Shown: positions 52,910 to 63,604 of the stretch, one piece after another
Position numbering within the stretch: position 1 is the stretch's first letter
How the letters are laid out: each line of letters starts with the position of its first letter
Origin: Paracidovorax avenae
GTDB taxonomy: Bacteria; Pseudomonadota; Gammaproteobacteria; Burkholderiales; Burkholderiaceae_C
Length of the DNA: 64,000 nucleotides
Assembly (NCBI RefSeq): GCF_040892545.1
Contig: NZ_CP156079.1
Coordinates: forward strand, 2,453,501 to 2,517,500
Direction of reading: 5' to 3'
Notes under the pieces: generated by a model
The model's input: the letters and a program-made list of their open reading frames with translations, nothing else
What the model was told of the DNA's origin: nothing
Databases searched by the model: none
Made by a program: the position numbers and the translations under genes

Positions 52910-54715
52910 ATGGAAATCTCCAGGGCCGAACTCTCTTCGGCATCCACCGCCGCGCAGGCGGGCGGAACCCACGCCTCCGGCACCTCCGCTGCTCCCCAGG
53001 ACCTCATGGGGGCCGAAATCCTCATCAAGGCATTGCAGGCCGAAGGCGTGCAGTACATGTGGGGCTACCCGGGCGGTGCGGTGCTCTACATCTACGACGC
53101 CCTCTACAAGCAGGACACCATCCAGCACGTGCTGGTGCGGCACGAGCAGGCTGCCGTGCACGCGGCGGACGGCTATGCGCGCGCCACCGGCGACGTGGGC
53201 GTGGCGCTGGTGACCTCCGGCCCCGGCCTCACCAACGCGGTGACCGGCATCGCGACGGCCTACATGGATTCGATTCCCATGGTCATCATCTCCGGCCAGG
53301 TGCCCACGCCGGCGATCGGCCTGGATGCCTTCCAGGAATGCGACACCGTGGGCATCACGCGCCCCATCGTCAAGCACAACTTCCTGGTCAAGGACACGCG
53401 CGACCTCGCGGAGACCCTGAAGAAGGCCTTCCACATCGCCCGCACCGGCCGGCCCGGCCCGGTGGTGGTGGACATCCCGAAGGATGTCTCCTTCAAGAAG
53501 GTGCCCTACCACGGCTATCCGCAGAGCGTGGAGATGCGCTCCTACAACCCGGTCCGCCGCGGGCATGGCGGGCAGATCCGCAAGGCGCTGCAGCTGCTGC
53601 TGTCCGCCAGGCGCCCCTACATCTATACCGGCGGCGGCGTGCTGCTGGGCAACGCCACGCAGGAACTGCGCACTCTGGTGGACATGCTGGGCTACCCGGT
53701 CACCAACACGCTCATGGGCCTGGGCGCCTATCCTGCGAGTTCGCCGAAGTTCCTGGGCATGCTGGGCATGCACGGCACGATCGAGGCCAACAACGCCATG
53801 CAGAACTGCGACGTGCTGCTGGCCGTGGGTGCGCGCTTCGACGACCGCGTGATCGGCAACCCCAAGCATTTCGCGCAGAACGATCGCAAGATCATCCACG
53901 TGGATATCGACCCGTCGAGCATTTCCAAGCGCGTCAAGGTGGACGTGCCGATCGTGGGCGACGTCAAGGACGTGCTCACCGAACTGATTTCGATGATCCG
54001 CGAATCCACGGTGCGGCCCGACGCGGGAGCGCTGGCCTCCTGGTGGGACACGATCGAAGGCTGGCGCCGCCGCGACTGCCTCAAGTACGACCGGGGCAAC
54101 CAGGAGGTCATCAAGCCGCAGTACGTCGTCGAGACGCTGTGGAACATGACCAGGGATGCGGACACGTACATCACGTCCGACGTCGGCCAGCACCAGATGT
54201 GGGCGGCGCAGTACTACCGCTTCGATGAGCCGCGCCGCTGGATCAATTCCGGCGGGCTGGGCACCATGGGCGTGGGCATTCCCTACGCCATGGGCATCAA
54301 GCTGGCGAAGCCCCAGAGCGAGGTGTTCTGCATCACGGGCGAAGGCTCGGTGCAGATGAACATCCAGGAGCTCTCGACCTGCCTGCAGTACAACACGCCG
54401 ATCAAGATCTGCTCGCTCAACAACCGCTACCTCGGCATGGTGCGGCAGTGGCAGGAGATCGAGTATTCCGGCCGCTACAGCCACAGCTACATGGATGCGC
54501 TGCCGAACTTCGTGAAGCTCGCCGAGGCCTATGGGCACGTCGGCATGCTCATCGAGCGCCCGCAGGACGTGGAGCCCGCGCTGCGCGAGGCCCGGAAGCT
54601 CAAGGACCGGACCGTCTTCCTGGACTTCCGCACCGATCCCACCGAAAACGTGTTCCCGATGGTGCAGGCCGGCAAGGGCATCACGGAAATGCTGCTGGGC
54701 TCGGAGGACCTCTGA
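52910..54715 (+). CDS. ilvB: Acetolactate synthase, large (catalytic) subunit
   Basis: 601 residues. It condenses two pyruvates, or pyruvate and 2-oxobutyrate, for valine, leucine and isoleucine synthesis. Catalytic Glu79 is in VRHEQAAVHAADGYAR; the thiamine diphosphate motif runs from GEGSVQMNIQELST to SLNN, with GEGS in place of the common GDGS. FAD and substrate regions (QVPTPAIGLDAFQE) are intact. An N-terminal extension of about 30 Ala/Ser/Thr-rich residues precedes the fold. ATG 52910 is preceded by CAAAGG. Confidence 0.95.
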   Translation: MEISRAELSSASTAAQAGGTHASGTSAAPQDLMGAEILIKALQAEGVQYMWGYPGGAVLYIYDALYKQDTIQHVLVRHEQAAVHAADGYARATGDVGVALVTSGPGLTNAVTGIATAYMDSIPMVIISGQVPTPAIGLDAFQECDTVGITRPIVKHNFLVKDTRDLAETLKKAFHIARTGRPGPVVVDIPKDVSFKKVPYHGYPQSVEMRSYNPVRRGHGGQIRKALQLLLSARRPYIYTGGGVLLGNATQELRTLVDMLGYPVTNTLMGLGAYPASSPKFLGMLGMHGTIEANNAMQNCDVLLAVGARFDDRVIGNPKHFAQNDRKIIHVDIDPSSISKRVKVDVPIVGDVKDVLTELISMIRESTVRPDAGALASWWDTIEGWRRRDCLKYDRGNQEVIKPQYVVETLWNMTRDADTYITSDVGQHQMWAAQYYRFDEPRRWINSGGLGTMGVGIPYAMGIKLAKPQSEVFCITGEGSVQMNIQELSTCLQYNTPIKICSLNNRYLGMVRQWQEIEYSGRYSHSYMDALPNFVKLAEAYGHVGMLIERPQDVEPALREARKLKDRTVFLDFRTDPTENVFPMVQAGKGITEMLLGSEDL

Positions 54716-54853
54716 GCCTTTGAGCGCCGCCGGGGCCGGCTCCCGCCCTGTCGCGCCATCCTCGCGGGTGGTGCCTTTCGACGAATCTATTGTCTGCCGA
54801 GCCTGGGGCTTACCGGTCCCAGGGGAGGGCAGCGAAAAGAGGAATCTCCAGTC

Positions 54854-55345
54854 ATGAAACACATCATTGCCGTTCTGCTCGAGAACGAGCCGGGCGCCCT
54901 GTCGCGCGTGGTGGGCCTGTTCTCCGCCCGTGGCTACAACATCGAATCCCTCACGGTGGCGCCCACCGAGGATGCGTCCCTCTCGCGGATGACCATCCAG
55001 ACCACGGGCTCCGACGACGTGATCGAACAGATCACCAAGCACCTCAACCGCCTGATCGAAGTCGTGAAGGTGGTGGACCTGACCGAGGGCTCCTATACGG
55101 AGCGCGAACTCATGATGGTCAAGGTCCGGGCCGTGGGCAAGGAGCGCGAGGAGATGAAGCGCATGGCCGACATCTTCCGCGGCCGCATCATCGACGTCAC
55201 CGAGAAGAGCTACACCGTGGAGCTGACCGGCGACCAGTCCAAGAACGACGCCTTCCTGCAGGCCATCGACCGCACCGCCATCCTGGAGACCGTGCGCACC
55301 GGCGCCTGCGGCATCGGGCGCGGCGAACGCATCCTCCGCGTCTGA
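54854..55345 (+). CDS. ilvH: Acetolactate synthase, small (regulatory) subunit
   Basis: 163 residues. The N-terminal ACT domain (HIIAVLLENEPGALSRVVGLF, SARGYNIESLTVAPTED) binds valine for feedback inhibition; the C-terminal domain activates IlvB. ATG 54854 has AGAGGAA upstream. It lies 138 bp after ilvB with nothing recognisable in the gap. Confidence 0.96.
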   Translation: MKHIIAVLLENEPGALSRVVGLFSARGYNIESLTVAPTEDASLSRMTIQTTGSDDVIEQITKHLNRLIEVVKVVDLTEGSYTERELMMVKVRAVGKEREEMKRMADIFRGRIIDVTEKSYTVELTGDQSKNDAFLQAIDRTAILETVRTGACGIGRGERILRV

Positions 55346-55350
55346 CCGTG

Positions 55351-55480
55351 AAGCACCCCCTGAGTCGCCTGCGGCGCCTTCTCCCTCCAGGGGGACGGCG
55401 CCGGTGGCCCGGCGAAGCCGGTTCCACGGCGCCTGCTGGCGTGGCCCGCTCCGCAGCCTCCGGATTCTCGGGGGAGTGCA
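55351..55480. repeat. Candidate Comamonadaceae intergenic repeat
   Basis: The ilvH-ilvC gap starts with CACCCCCTGAGTCGCCTG, then GGCGCCTTCTCCCTCCAGGGGGACGGCGCC-like sequence (GGCGCC, about 18 bases, GGCGCC), then alternating GC-rich segments. From memory this matches a dispersed intergenic palindromic element common in Acidovorax and relatives. It could form a large RNA hairpin between the two cistrons. No second copy was found in this window. Confidence 0.4.
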
Positions 55481-55521
55481 GGCCGCCGGCGTTGCATTCC
55501 ATGCGGGGTTGCATGCGCTGA

Positions 55522-56604
<1,083 letters not shown>

Positions 56605-56641
56605 TCCGTGTCCGCCGTGGCGCGCGCCACGCGGTCCCTGG

Positions 56642-56670
56642 AAGGCCACCCGCCCGGGTGGCCTTTCTTT
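56642..56670 (+). terminator. Rho-independent terminator of ilvC
   Basis: AAGGCCACCCG and its perfect complement form an 11-bp stem with a two-base core loop, followed by TTCTTTCTTT. It lies 37 bp after the ilvC stop. Confidence 0.85.
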
Positions 56671-56796
56671 CTTTGCGGGCCCGGGTCCCGGGCGCTCTAC
56701 ACTCCACGGTTTCATTCGCCTACCCCGTATATCCCATGTCCATGAATCCACTGGTTGAACGCACCGCCGCACCCGCAGCGGCCGGAGGAGCGCCTG

Positions 56797-57630
56797 ATGC
56801 ATGATGGCAAGGACGCCGAGGGCATCCCGGGCGTGATGACGCGCAAGCGCCGCAAGGGCATCTACATCCTGCCCAATCTCTTCACGCTGGCGGCGCTGTT
56901 CGGCGGCTTCTATGCCATCGTGATGGCCATGAACGGCCGCTTCGACCTCGCTGCGGTCGGCGTGTTCTGCGCGATGGTGCTCGACAGCCTCGACGGCCGC
57001 GTGGCCCGGATGACCAATACCCAGAGCGCCTTCGGCGAGCAGATGGATTCGCTGTCCGACATGGTGTCGTTCGGGGCGGCTCCCGCGCTCATCGCCTACG
57101 AGTGGGCGCTCAAGGGCCTCGGGCGCTGGGGCTGGATCGCGGCCTTCGTCTATTGCGCGTGCGCGGCGCTGCGGCTCGCCCGCTTCAACGTCAACACCGG
57201 GGTGGTGGACAAGCGGTACTTCCAGGGGCTGCCATCCCCGGCGGCGGCGGCCCTGGTGGCGGGTTTCATCTGGCTGATGACGGAGCTGGGCGTGCAGCGC
57301 GGGGCGGACACCTGGGTCGCCTGGGGCCACATCTGCTGGCTGATGTTCGGCGTCACCCTGTACGCCGGCCTGACCATGGTGACCAACGTGCCGTTCTACA
57401 GCTTCAAGGACATCCAGATGAAGCGCAGCGTGCCGTTCGCGACCATCGTGCTGATCGCGCTGGGCATCGCGGTGGTGAACATCCACCCGCCCACGGTGCT
57501 CTTCGGCGTCTTCGTGCTCTACGGTCTGAGCGGCTACGGCGTCTATGCCTGGCGCAAGGCCAAGGGCCAGCACAGCAGCGTCATCAGCATCTCCACGGAC
57601 GAGCCCGACGAGCGCGGCCTGCACAAGTAA
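56797..57630 (+). CDS. pssA: CDP-diacylglycerol-serine O-phosphatidyltransferase
   Basis: 277 residues, integral membrane. The CDP-alcohol phosphotransferase signature D-x2-DG-x2-AR-x8-G-x3-D-x3-D is complete in [12 protein letters not shown] through GEQMDSLSD (about 69-91). It makes phosphatidylserine, precursor of phosphatidylethanolamine. ATG 56797 was chosen for its GGAGGAG at 56783; the frame is open to 56755. Its place between ilvC and leuA is usual in Burkholderiales. Confidence 0.94.
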   Translation: MHDGKDAEGIPGVMTRKRRKGIYILPNLFTLAALFGGFYAIVMAMNGRFDLAAVGVFCAMVLDSLDGRVARMTNTQSAFGEQMDSLSDMVSFGAAPALIAYEWALKGLGRWGWIAAFVYCACAALRLARFNVNTGVVDKRYFQGLPSPAAAALVAGFIWLMTELGVQRGADTWVAWGHICWLMFGVTLYAGLTMVTNVPFYSFKDIQMKRSVPFATIVLIALGIAVVNIHPPTVLFGVFVLYGLSGYGVYAWRKAKGQHSSVISISTDEPDERGLHK

Positions 57631-57715
57631 CGCGGCCCGGCGCCTGCCGGGCTTGTGCTACATTGCCTGCGGAGTGCCCCCTTCCCGCGTCAAGGCACCG
57701 CAAGGCATACCGACG

Positions 57716-57749
57716 AAGGCCCGCATGCACATGGCAGCGGGCCTTTTTC
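57716..57749 (+). terminator. Terminator between pssA and leuA, possible leader terminator
   Basis: AAGGCCCGC and GCGGGCCTT form a 9-bp stem with a 12-base loop, followed by TTTTTCTT. It lies 85 bp after pssA and only 60 bp before the leuA ATG. It either ends the pssA transcript or terminates a short leuA leader. Confidence 0.8.
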
Positions 57750-57808
57750 TTGCGGGCCCCGCGCCCGGCGGGGCGGGGTGCCGGCCCACCAACGACAAGG
57801 AGCACACG

Positions 57809-59347
57809 ATGTCCGACAAACTCATCATCTTCGACACCACCCTGCGCGACGGCGAGCAGTCGCCCGGCGCCTCGATGACCCGCGACGAGAAGCTGCGCAT
57901 TGCCCGCCAGCTCGAGCGCCTCAAGGTGGACGTGATCGAGGCCGGCTTCGCCGCCAGCTCGAACGGGGATTTCGAGGCGGTGCAGGCCATCGCGCAGGCC
58001 ATCAAGGATTCGACGGTGTGCTCGCTGTCCCGCGCGAACGACCGCGACATCGCCCGCGCGGCAGAGGCGCTGAAGGATGCGCAGCGCGCGCGCATCCACA
58101 CCTTCATCGCCACCAGCCCGCTGCACATGGAAAAGAAGCTCCGCATGACGCCGGAGCAGGTGCTGGAGCAGGCGAAGCAGTCCGTGCGCTTCGCGCGCAA
58201 TCTCGTGGCCGACATCGAATTCAGCCCGGAAGACGGCTACCGCAGCGAGCCCGACTTCCTCTGCCGCGTGCTGGAGGCCGTGATCGCCGAAGGGGCCACG
58301 ACGATCAACGTCCCGGACACGGTCGGCTATGCCATTCCCGAGCTCTACGGCCATTTCATCAAGAACCTGCGCGAGCGCATTCCCAACAGCGACAAGGCCG
58401 TGTGGTCGGTGCATTGCCACAACGACCTCGGCATGGCGGTGGCCAACTCCCTGGCCGGCGTGAAGATCGGCGGTGCGCGCCAGGTCGAATGCACCATCAA
58501 CGGCCTGGGCGAGCGGGCAGGGAACTGCTCGCTGGAGGAGATCGTCATGGCCGTGAAGACGCGGCGTGACTACTTCGGCCTGGAACTGGGCATCGATACG
58601 CAGCACATCGTGGCCGCGAGCCGGATGGTGAGCCAGACCACGGGCTTCGTCGTGCAGCCGAACAAGGCCGTGGTGGGCGCCAACGCGTTCGCCCATGCCA
58701 GCGGCATCCACCAGGACGGCGTGCTCAAGGCCCGCGATACCTACGAGATCATGCGGGCCGAGGACGTCGGCTGGACCGCCAACAAGATCGTGCTGGGCAA
58801 GCTGAGCGGGCGCAACGCGTTCAAGCAGCGGCTGCAGGACCTGGGCGTGCAGCTGGAGAGCGAGGCGGACGTGAATGCCGCCTTCCTGCGCTTCAAGGAG
58901 CTCGCGGACCGCAAGAGCGAGATCTTCGACGAGGACATCCTCGCGCTGGTCAGCGGCGATGCCACGGCCGGCGCCGGCGAGCGCTACGGCTTCGTATCCC
59001 TGTCGCAGCGCAGCGAGACCGGGGAAAGGCCCCATGCCGCGGTGGTCTTCACCGTGGATGGCAAGGAAGTGCACGGCGCATCGGAGGGCAACGGCCCGGT
59101 CGATGCATCGCTCAAGGCCATCGAGTCGCACGTCAACAGCGGCGCCGAGATGGTGCTGTACTCGGTGAACGCGATCAGCGGCTCCACGGAGAGCCAGGGC
59201 GAGGTGACGGTGCGCCTGCAGGACAGCGGACGGGTCGTCAACGGGGTGGGCGCGGACCCGGACATCGTCGTCGCGTCAGCCAAGGCGTACCTGAGCGCGT
59301 TGAACAAATTGCAAAGCAAAGCCGAACGCGTGGCTGCGCAAGGCTGA
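57809..59347 (+). CDS. leuA: 2-isopropylmalate synthase
   Basis: 512 residues, the first committed enzyme of leucine synthesis: acetyl-CoA plus 2-oxoisovalerate. The active-site entry [12 protein letters not shown] is at 9-20, metal ligands lie in [10 protein letters not shown], and the C-terminal regulatory LeuA dimer domain with the allosteric leucine site is present. ATG 57809 has AAGGAG upstream; in-frame ATGs at 57725 and 57731 lie inside the terminator hairpin and are unlikely. Strong terminator downstream. Confidence 0.96.
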   Translation: MSDKLIIFDTTLRDGEQSPGASMTRDEKLRIARQLERLKVDVIEAGFAASSNGDFEAVQAIAQAIKDSTVCSLSRANDRDIARAAEALKDAQRARIHTFIATSPLHMEKKLRMTPEQVLEQAKQSVRFARNLVADIEFSPEDGYRSEPDFLCRVLEAVIAEGATTINVPDTVGYAIPELYGHFIKNLRERIPNSDKAVWSVHCHNDLGMAVANSLAGVKIGGARQVECTINGLGERAGNCSLEEIVMAVKTRRDYFGLELGIDTQHIVAASRMVSQTTGFVVQPNKAVVGANAFAHASGIHQDGVLKARDTYEIMRAEDVGWTANKIVLGKLSGRNAFKQRLQDLGVQLESEADVNAAFLRFKELADRKSEIFDEDILALVSGDATAGAGERYGFVSLSQRSETGERPHAAVVFTVDGKEVHGASEGNGPVDASLKAIESHVNSGAEMVLYSVNAISGSTESQGEVTVRLQDSGRVVNGVGADPDIVVASAKAYLSALNKLQSKAERVAAQG

Positions 59348-59383
59348 AACTGGAATTTATAATTCAGCCACTTCATTGAGAAG

Positions 59384-59418
59384 GTCGCGCAAGATATTGA
59401 TCTTGCGCGACTTTTTTT
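59384..59418 (+). terminator. Rho-independent terminator of leuA
   Basis: GTCGCGCAAGAT and its exact complement form a 12-bp stem with an ATTG loop, then seven T. This is the strongest terminator in the window. Confidence 0.95.
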
Positions 59419-59463
59419 GCTCACATACACTGTCATACAATTTTTTGCCGCTTGGAGCATCTG

Positions 59464-60579
59464 ATGCAAGAACGCTGCCGCATCGTCCCCCGGCTCATCC
59501 ATGCGCTGGCCTTTTGCGCATTGAGCCTTGCACTGGCCGTTCCTGGAGCGCACGCGGCCGAGCGCAAGAAAGCGGGAGCGAAGAAGCCGGCCGCCACGGC
59601 CGCCGCCAAGCAGCAGCGCACGGCATCGCGGTCCACCAAGGCCGTGCCCCGCAAGGCCGTGACGCGGGTCAAGGCCACGCGCTCCGTTGCCAGCAGTGCC
59701 CGGCTCGCCCCCCGCGTGGCGGCCGTGGTGCCGGAACGCCAGTCCTTCGGCCAGGTCGCCGGACTGCATTCGGTGGCCGATCCCCTCGACCTGAAGTCCA
59801 GCGTGGCGCTGGTGATCGACCAGGACACCCAGGAGGTGCTGCTCAGCAAGAACGACCATGCGGTGCTGCCCATCGCTTCGCTCACCAAGCTCATGACGGG
59901 CCTGCTGATCTCCGAAGCCAAGCTGCCCATGGATGAGCCGATCACGGTCACCCAGGACGACGTCGATACCGAGAAGTTCAGCAGCTCCCGCCTGGCCGTG
60001 GGCACCACGCTCACGCGCGGAGAGATGTTGCACCTGGCCCTGATGTCCAGCGAGAACCGCGCCGCCCATGCCCTGGGCCGTACGTTCCCCGGCGGCCTGG
60101 AGGCTTTCGTGGCCCGCATGAATGCGAAGGCCCGCCTGATCGGCATGACGGAAACCCGCTACGTGGAGCCCACGGGGCTGTCCAGCCACAACCAGTCGAG
60201 CGCGCGCGATCTCGCCACGCTGGTGAATGTCGCCCATTCCGATCCGCTGCTGCGTGAACTGACCACGTCGCCGGGCTACGAGGTGGCAGTGGGCCGCAGA
60301 ACGCTGCACTTCAACAACACCAACCGCCTGGTGAAGAATCCCGCGTGGGACATCGGCCTGCAGAAGACGGGCTACATCTCCGAGGCGGGCCGCTGCCTCG
60401 TGATGCAGGCCCATATCGCGGGCCGCAAGCTCATCATGGTGTTCCTGGATTCCGCCGGCAAGTTCAGCCGCCTGGGCGATGCCGAGCGCGTGCGCCACTG
60501 GGTGGAGAAGCTGCCGTCGCTCGGCTCCGCCAGCACGCTCCATGCATCGGGCGGCACGGCGAGCGCGAAGCTGGACTGA
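59464..60579 (+). CDS. D-alanyl-D-alanine endopeptidase (PbpG/peptidase S11 type)
   Basis: 371 residues. A signal peptide to about 32 is followed by a Lys/Arg/Ala-rich linker of about 60 residues, then the S11 penicillin-binding fold with SLTK at 139-142 (nucleophile Ser139), SEN at 196-198 and KTG at 301-303. The lack of the C-terminal DacA domain and amphipathic anchor fits PbpG (PBP7)-like endopeptidases, which cut peptidoglycan cross-links. ATG 59464 is preferred over TTG 59452 because GGAG at 59454-59457 is then well spaced. Confidence 0.9.
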   Translation: MQERCRIVPRLIHALAFCALSLALAVPGAHAAERKKAGAKKPAATAAAKQQRTASRSTKAVPRKAVTRVKATRSVASSARLAPRVAAVVPERQSFGQVAGLHSVADPLDLKSSVALVIDQDTQEVLLSKNDHAVLPIASLTKLMTGLLISEAKLPMDEPITVTQDDVDTEKFSSSRLAVGTTLTRGEMLHLALMSSENRAAHALGRTFPGGLEAFVARMNAKARLIGMTETRYVEPTGLSSHNQSSARDLATLVNVAHSDPLLRELTTSPGYEVAVGRRTLHFNNTNRLVKNPAWDIGLQKTGYISEAGRCLVMQAHIAGRKLIMVFLDSAGKFSRLGDAERVRHWVEKLPSLGSASTLHASGGTASAKLD

Positions 60580-60623
60580 CATCCACGGGGATTCCCTCGC
60601 ACGGCGGGAATCCTTGCATACCG

Positions 60624-60655
60624 GGCCATGCGCTGAACGGCGCATGGCCTTTTTT
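60624..60655 (+). terminator. Bidirectional-type terminator between the endopeptidase and MocR genes
   Basis: GGCCATGCGC and GCGCATGGCC form a perfect 10-bp stem with a six-base loop, then six T. It lies in the 174-bp convergent gap after the endopeptidase gene. A second smaller stem, ATTCCC/GGGAAT, precedes it. Confidence 0.9.
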
Positions 60656-60753
60656 CATTTCACCATCGGTGCGCATGAATGCGATACCTCGAGCCCGTTT
60701 CCAGCGGCGCTCGGGATCGCCGAGAAGCGGTTCTCCGGGAAGGAGTGCCGACA

Positions 60754-62298
60754 TCAACGGCACAGCGCACGCAGCACGCTTGCCAGTTCTTTGACGGCAA
60801 CATCCAGCTCGTGCGGGGCGTGGGCGGCGAATCCCATGAGGAAGCCTGCCTCGTGCCTGCTCGACGCATGCAGCGTCGTCAGCCCCAGCAAGTCGATGCC
60901 GGCCCGGCGGGCGGATTCCACGGCCTCGCGTTCGGGGATGTGGCGGATGAAAACACAGGGCATTTGCATGCCCCCGGCAGGCACCCGGGGTTCCACGAAT
61001 TCGGCAAGGTGCTGGCGCACCAGTCGTGCCAGCACGTCGCGCCGTTCGGCATAGACGGCACGCATGGTGCGCACATGGGCGCCAAAGTGGCCGCCTTCGA
61101 TGAAACGCGCCAGCGTGAGTTGTGGAATCGGTGCGCTGTGCCCATCCAGCAAGGTGCGGGCAGCGGTCATGGGCGCCACCAGTTGCGGCGGCAGCACCAT
61201 GTAGCCGATGCGCAGGCCAGGAAACAGCGATTTGGTGAAGGTGCCGATGTAGATCGTCCGTTCATTGGGATCGAGCCCCTGCACACATGCCGTGGGCTTG
61301 CCCGCGTAGTGGAACTCGCTGTCGTAGTCGTCCTCGATGATCCAGCCCTGGCGCTGTCTGGCCCATTCGATGACGGCCAGACGCCGATCCAGCGACAGCG
61401 TCGCGCCCGTGGGAAACTGGTGCGATGGCGTCAGGAACACCGCCCTGGCCGCCTCGCCTGGCGCCTCGCTCGCCTCAGTCAAATACTCCGCCCGCAGGCC
61501 GTCGGCATCCAATGGCACGGGCACGCACTCCAGCCCGGCAGCGTCGAACGCCTTGCGGGCTCCGTGATAAGCAGGGTCTTCGATGAAGATGCGGTCGCCA
61601 GCATCGAGCAGCACAGTGGCGCACAGTGCCAAGGCTTGCTGGGAACTGGTCAGCACCAACACACGCTCGGGTGTGGCGCGCGCGCCCCGTTCGAGATTGA
61701 CGTAATCGGCGATGGCCCGGCGCAGCGGCTCCATGCCCTGCGGCGGGCTGTGCAGTAACGCCAGCGTGCCGTATTCCTTCAGCACTTGCCGTTCCAGTCG
61801 CTCCCAGGTTTGCAGCGGAAAACTGCGTGTCTCGGGCACACCAGGGGCGAACGGGCGCGGCGTCAGAAAGTCACGCACGCCGCCGCTCTGGAACATGGCG
61901 CTGCCGCGCTGGCTGAGGCGCAGCGTCGCCCTGCCTTCCACGCTGGTCCGCCGGGGCTTGCCGCGCCCCGGCAGACGCTGGGCCCGTTCCGACACAAAGC
62001 TGCCGCTGCCCACACGCCGTTCGATGAAGCCTTCCGCATGCAACTGGCTGTAGGCCGACTCGACCGTATCGCGGGACACCCCCAGCGACTTCGCCAAGGC
62101 GCGTGACGCGGGCAATGGCCTGCCCACGTCCAGCGCGCCATCGAGGATCAATTGGCGAATGGCCCGCTGCACCCGCGCGTGCAGCGGCAAGGCGCCATGC
62201 GCCGGGTCACCGACCCACGCTTTGACGGATTCGAGTTGAGCGTGCTTGAACAATTGGCCGGTATGTCCACCAAAAAGTGGTGGGGAGTATCCGTCCAT
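60754..62298 (-). CDS. MocR/PdxR-family regulator (GntR helix-turn-helix plus aminotransferase domain)
   Basis: 514 residues. The N-terminal GntR winged helix (about 35-105; PLPASRALAKSLGVSRDTVE) is joined to a fold-type I aminotransferase domain with DDYDSEF near 323 and the PLP lysine Lys356 in GTFTKSLFPGLRIGY. MocR proteins sense PLP or an amino-acid adduct and often control vitamin B6 genes. It is divergent from benE-yggS with 64 bp between starts, so it most likely controls that pair; in some relatives PLP turns such regulators off. Confidence 0.92.
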   Translation of the reverse strand: MDGYSPPLFGGHTGQLFKHAQLESVKAWVGDPAHGALPLHARVQRAIRQLILDGALDVGRPLPASRALAKSLGVSRDTVESAYSQLHAEGFIERRVGSGSFVSERAQRLPGRGKPRRTSVEGRATLRLSQRGSAMFQSGGVRDFLTPRPFAPGVPETRSFPLQTWERLERQVLKEYGTLALLHSPPQGMEPLRRAIADYVNLERGARATPERVLVLTSSQQALALCATVLLDAGDRIFIEDPAYHGARKAFDAAGLECVPVPLDADGLRAEYLTEASEAPGEAARAVFLTPSHQFPTGATLSLDRRLAVIEWARQRQGWIIEDDYDSEFHYAGKPTACVQGLDPNERTIYIGTFTKSLFPGLRIGYMVLPPQLVAPMTAARTLLDGHSAPIPQLTLARFIEGGHFGAHVRTMRAVYAERRDVLARLVRQHLAEFVEPRVPAGGMQMPCVFIRHIPEREAVESARRAGIDLLGLTTLHASSRHEAGFLMGFAAHAPHELDVAVKELASVLRALCR

Positions 62299-62362
62299 TC
62301 TAAAACTATAAATACATCTCGCAACGTGTTCAGTCCCCCGTGTCAGGAGCCGGTGTCAGGCC

Positions 62363-63604
62363 ATGTCATCCATCCCTTCTCATTCATCCGTTCGCTGGAA
62401 CGATCTCACCCATCCCGTCGTGGCCGGCCTGATCTCGGTCATCGTCAACTACGGCGGCACATTCATCCTGGTGTTCCAGGCCGCCAAGGTCGCGGGCCTC
62501 GGCCCGGAACTGACGGCCTCCTGGGTGTGGTCGATTTCCATCGGGGTGGGCGTGACGGGGATCATCCTGAGCTGGGTGTCCCGCGAGCCGATCATCACCG
62601 CGTGGTCCACGCCGGCGGCGGCGTTTCTGGTCACCGCGCTGGCGACCACGCCGTATGCCGAAGCCGTCGGGGCCTACCTGATCTCGGCAGCCGCTTTTGT
62701 GGCGCTGGGGCTGTCGGGTTGGTTCGAGCGCGTCATTCGCCTGATCCCCCAGGGCGTGGCCGCCGGGCTGTTGGCAGGCATCCTGTTGCCGTTTGGCATC
62801 AGGGCTTTCGGCGGCATGAGCGTCGACCCACTGCTGGCCGGATGGCTGATCCTCGCCTACGTGGTGCTCAAGCGATTCTCCACACGTTATGCGGTGGTGG
62901 GAATCCTGGTACTGGGGCTGGCCTTCCTCCTGATTCAGGATCGGGTCGATCTTTCGGGGCTGCAACTGAAGCTGGCCACGCCGGTTTTCACCATGCCCGC
63001 CTTTTCGCCCAACGCCTTGTTGAGCGTGGCGCTGCCGCTGTTCCTGATCACCCTGACCGGCCAGTACATGCCCGGCATGCTGGTACTGCGCAATGACGGC
63101 TTCAGGACCAGTGCCAACCCCATCCTGACCATCACAGGGCTGGGCTCGTTGCTGATGGCATCGTTTGGTTCGCACGCCTTCAACATCGCTGCCATCACGG
63201 CGGCCATCGCCACGGGCCGGGAGGCGCACGAAGACCCATCCAGGCGCTGGATCGCGGGCATCGCCGCAGGCGTGTGCTACATCCTCGTGGGCGTGTTCGG
63301 GGTGACGCTGGCCGCCGTCTTCATGGCTTTCCCGGCCACCTTCATTACCACGCTGGCGGGCCTGGCACTGCTGGGCACCATCGGCGGCAGCCTGGCCACC
63401 GCCCTGGCCGACGCGAAGGCGCGCGAAGCCTCTTTGATGACCTTCCTGGCGGCAGCCGCCAACATCAACCTGCTGGGTATCGGCGGTGCCTTCTGGGGGC
63501 TGGTGATCGGACTGCTCGCCCATGCGGTCCTGAATGGCCGTTTGCCGCACAAGGCATCCACGCCCGCCACGGCCCCCGCGCCGATCAGCAGGGGGACGAA
63601 CTGA
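62363..63604 (+). CDS. BenE family (benzoate/H+ symporter-type) transporter
   Basis: 413 residues with about 11-12 membrane helices. BenE-family blocks are SISIGVGVTGIILSW, REPIITAWSTPAAAFL, GLLAGILLPFGI and LTGQYMPGMLVLRNDGF. E. coli and Acinetobacter relatives are named for benzoate import, but no benzoate catabolic gene is nearby. The setting between a MocR regulator and a PLP-homeostasis gene suggests a B6 vitamer or related heterocyclic carboxylate as substrate. The stop overlaps the yggS ATG. Confidence 0.9.
   Translation: MSSIPSHSSVRWNDLTHPVVAGLISVIVNYGGTFILVFQAAKVAGLGPELTASWVWSISIGVGVTGIILSWVSREPIITAWSTPAAAFLVTALATTPYAEAVGAYLISAAAFVALGLSGWFERVIRLIPQGVAAGLLAGILLPFGIRAFGGMSVDPLLAGWLILAYVVLKRFSTRYAVVGILVLGLAFLLIQDRVDLSGLQLKLATPVFTMPAFSPNALLSVALPLFLITLTGQYMPGMLVLRNDGFRTSANPILTITGLGSLLMASFGSHAFNIAAITAAIATGREAHEDPSRRWIAGIAAGVCYILVGVFGVTLAAVFMAFPATFITTLAGLALLGTIGGSLATALADAKAREASLMTFLAAAANINLLGIGGAFWGLVIGLLAHAVLNGRLPHKASTPATAPAPISRGTN

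Noticed and set aside
59452..59463. TTG 59452 as start of the endopeptidase gene
   Set aside because: The GGAG ribosome-binding site would lie inside the coding region; ATG 59464 has proper spacing.
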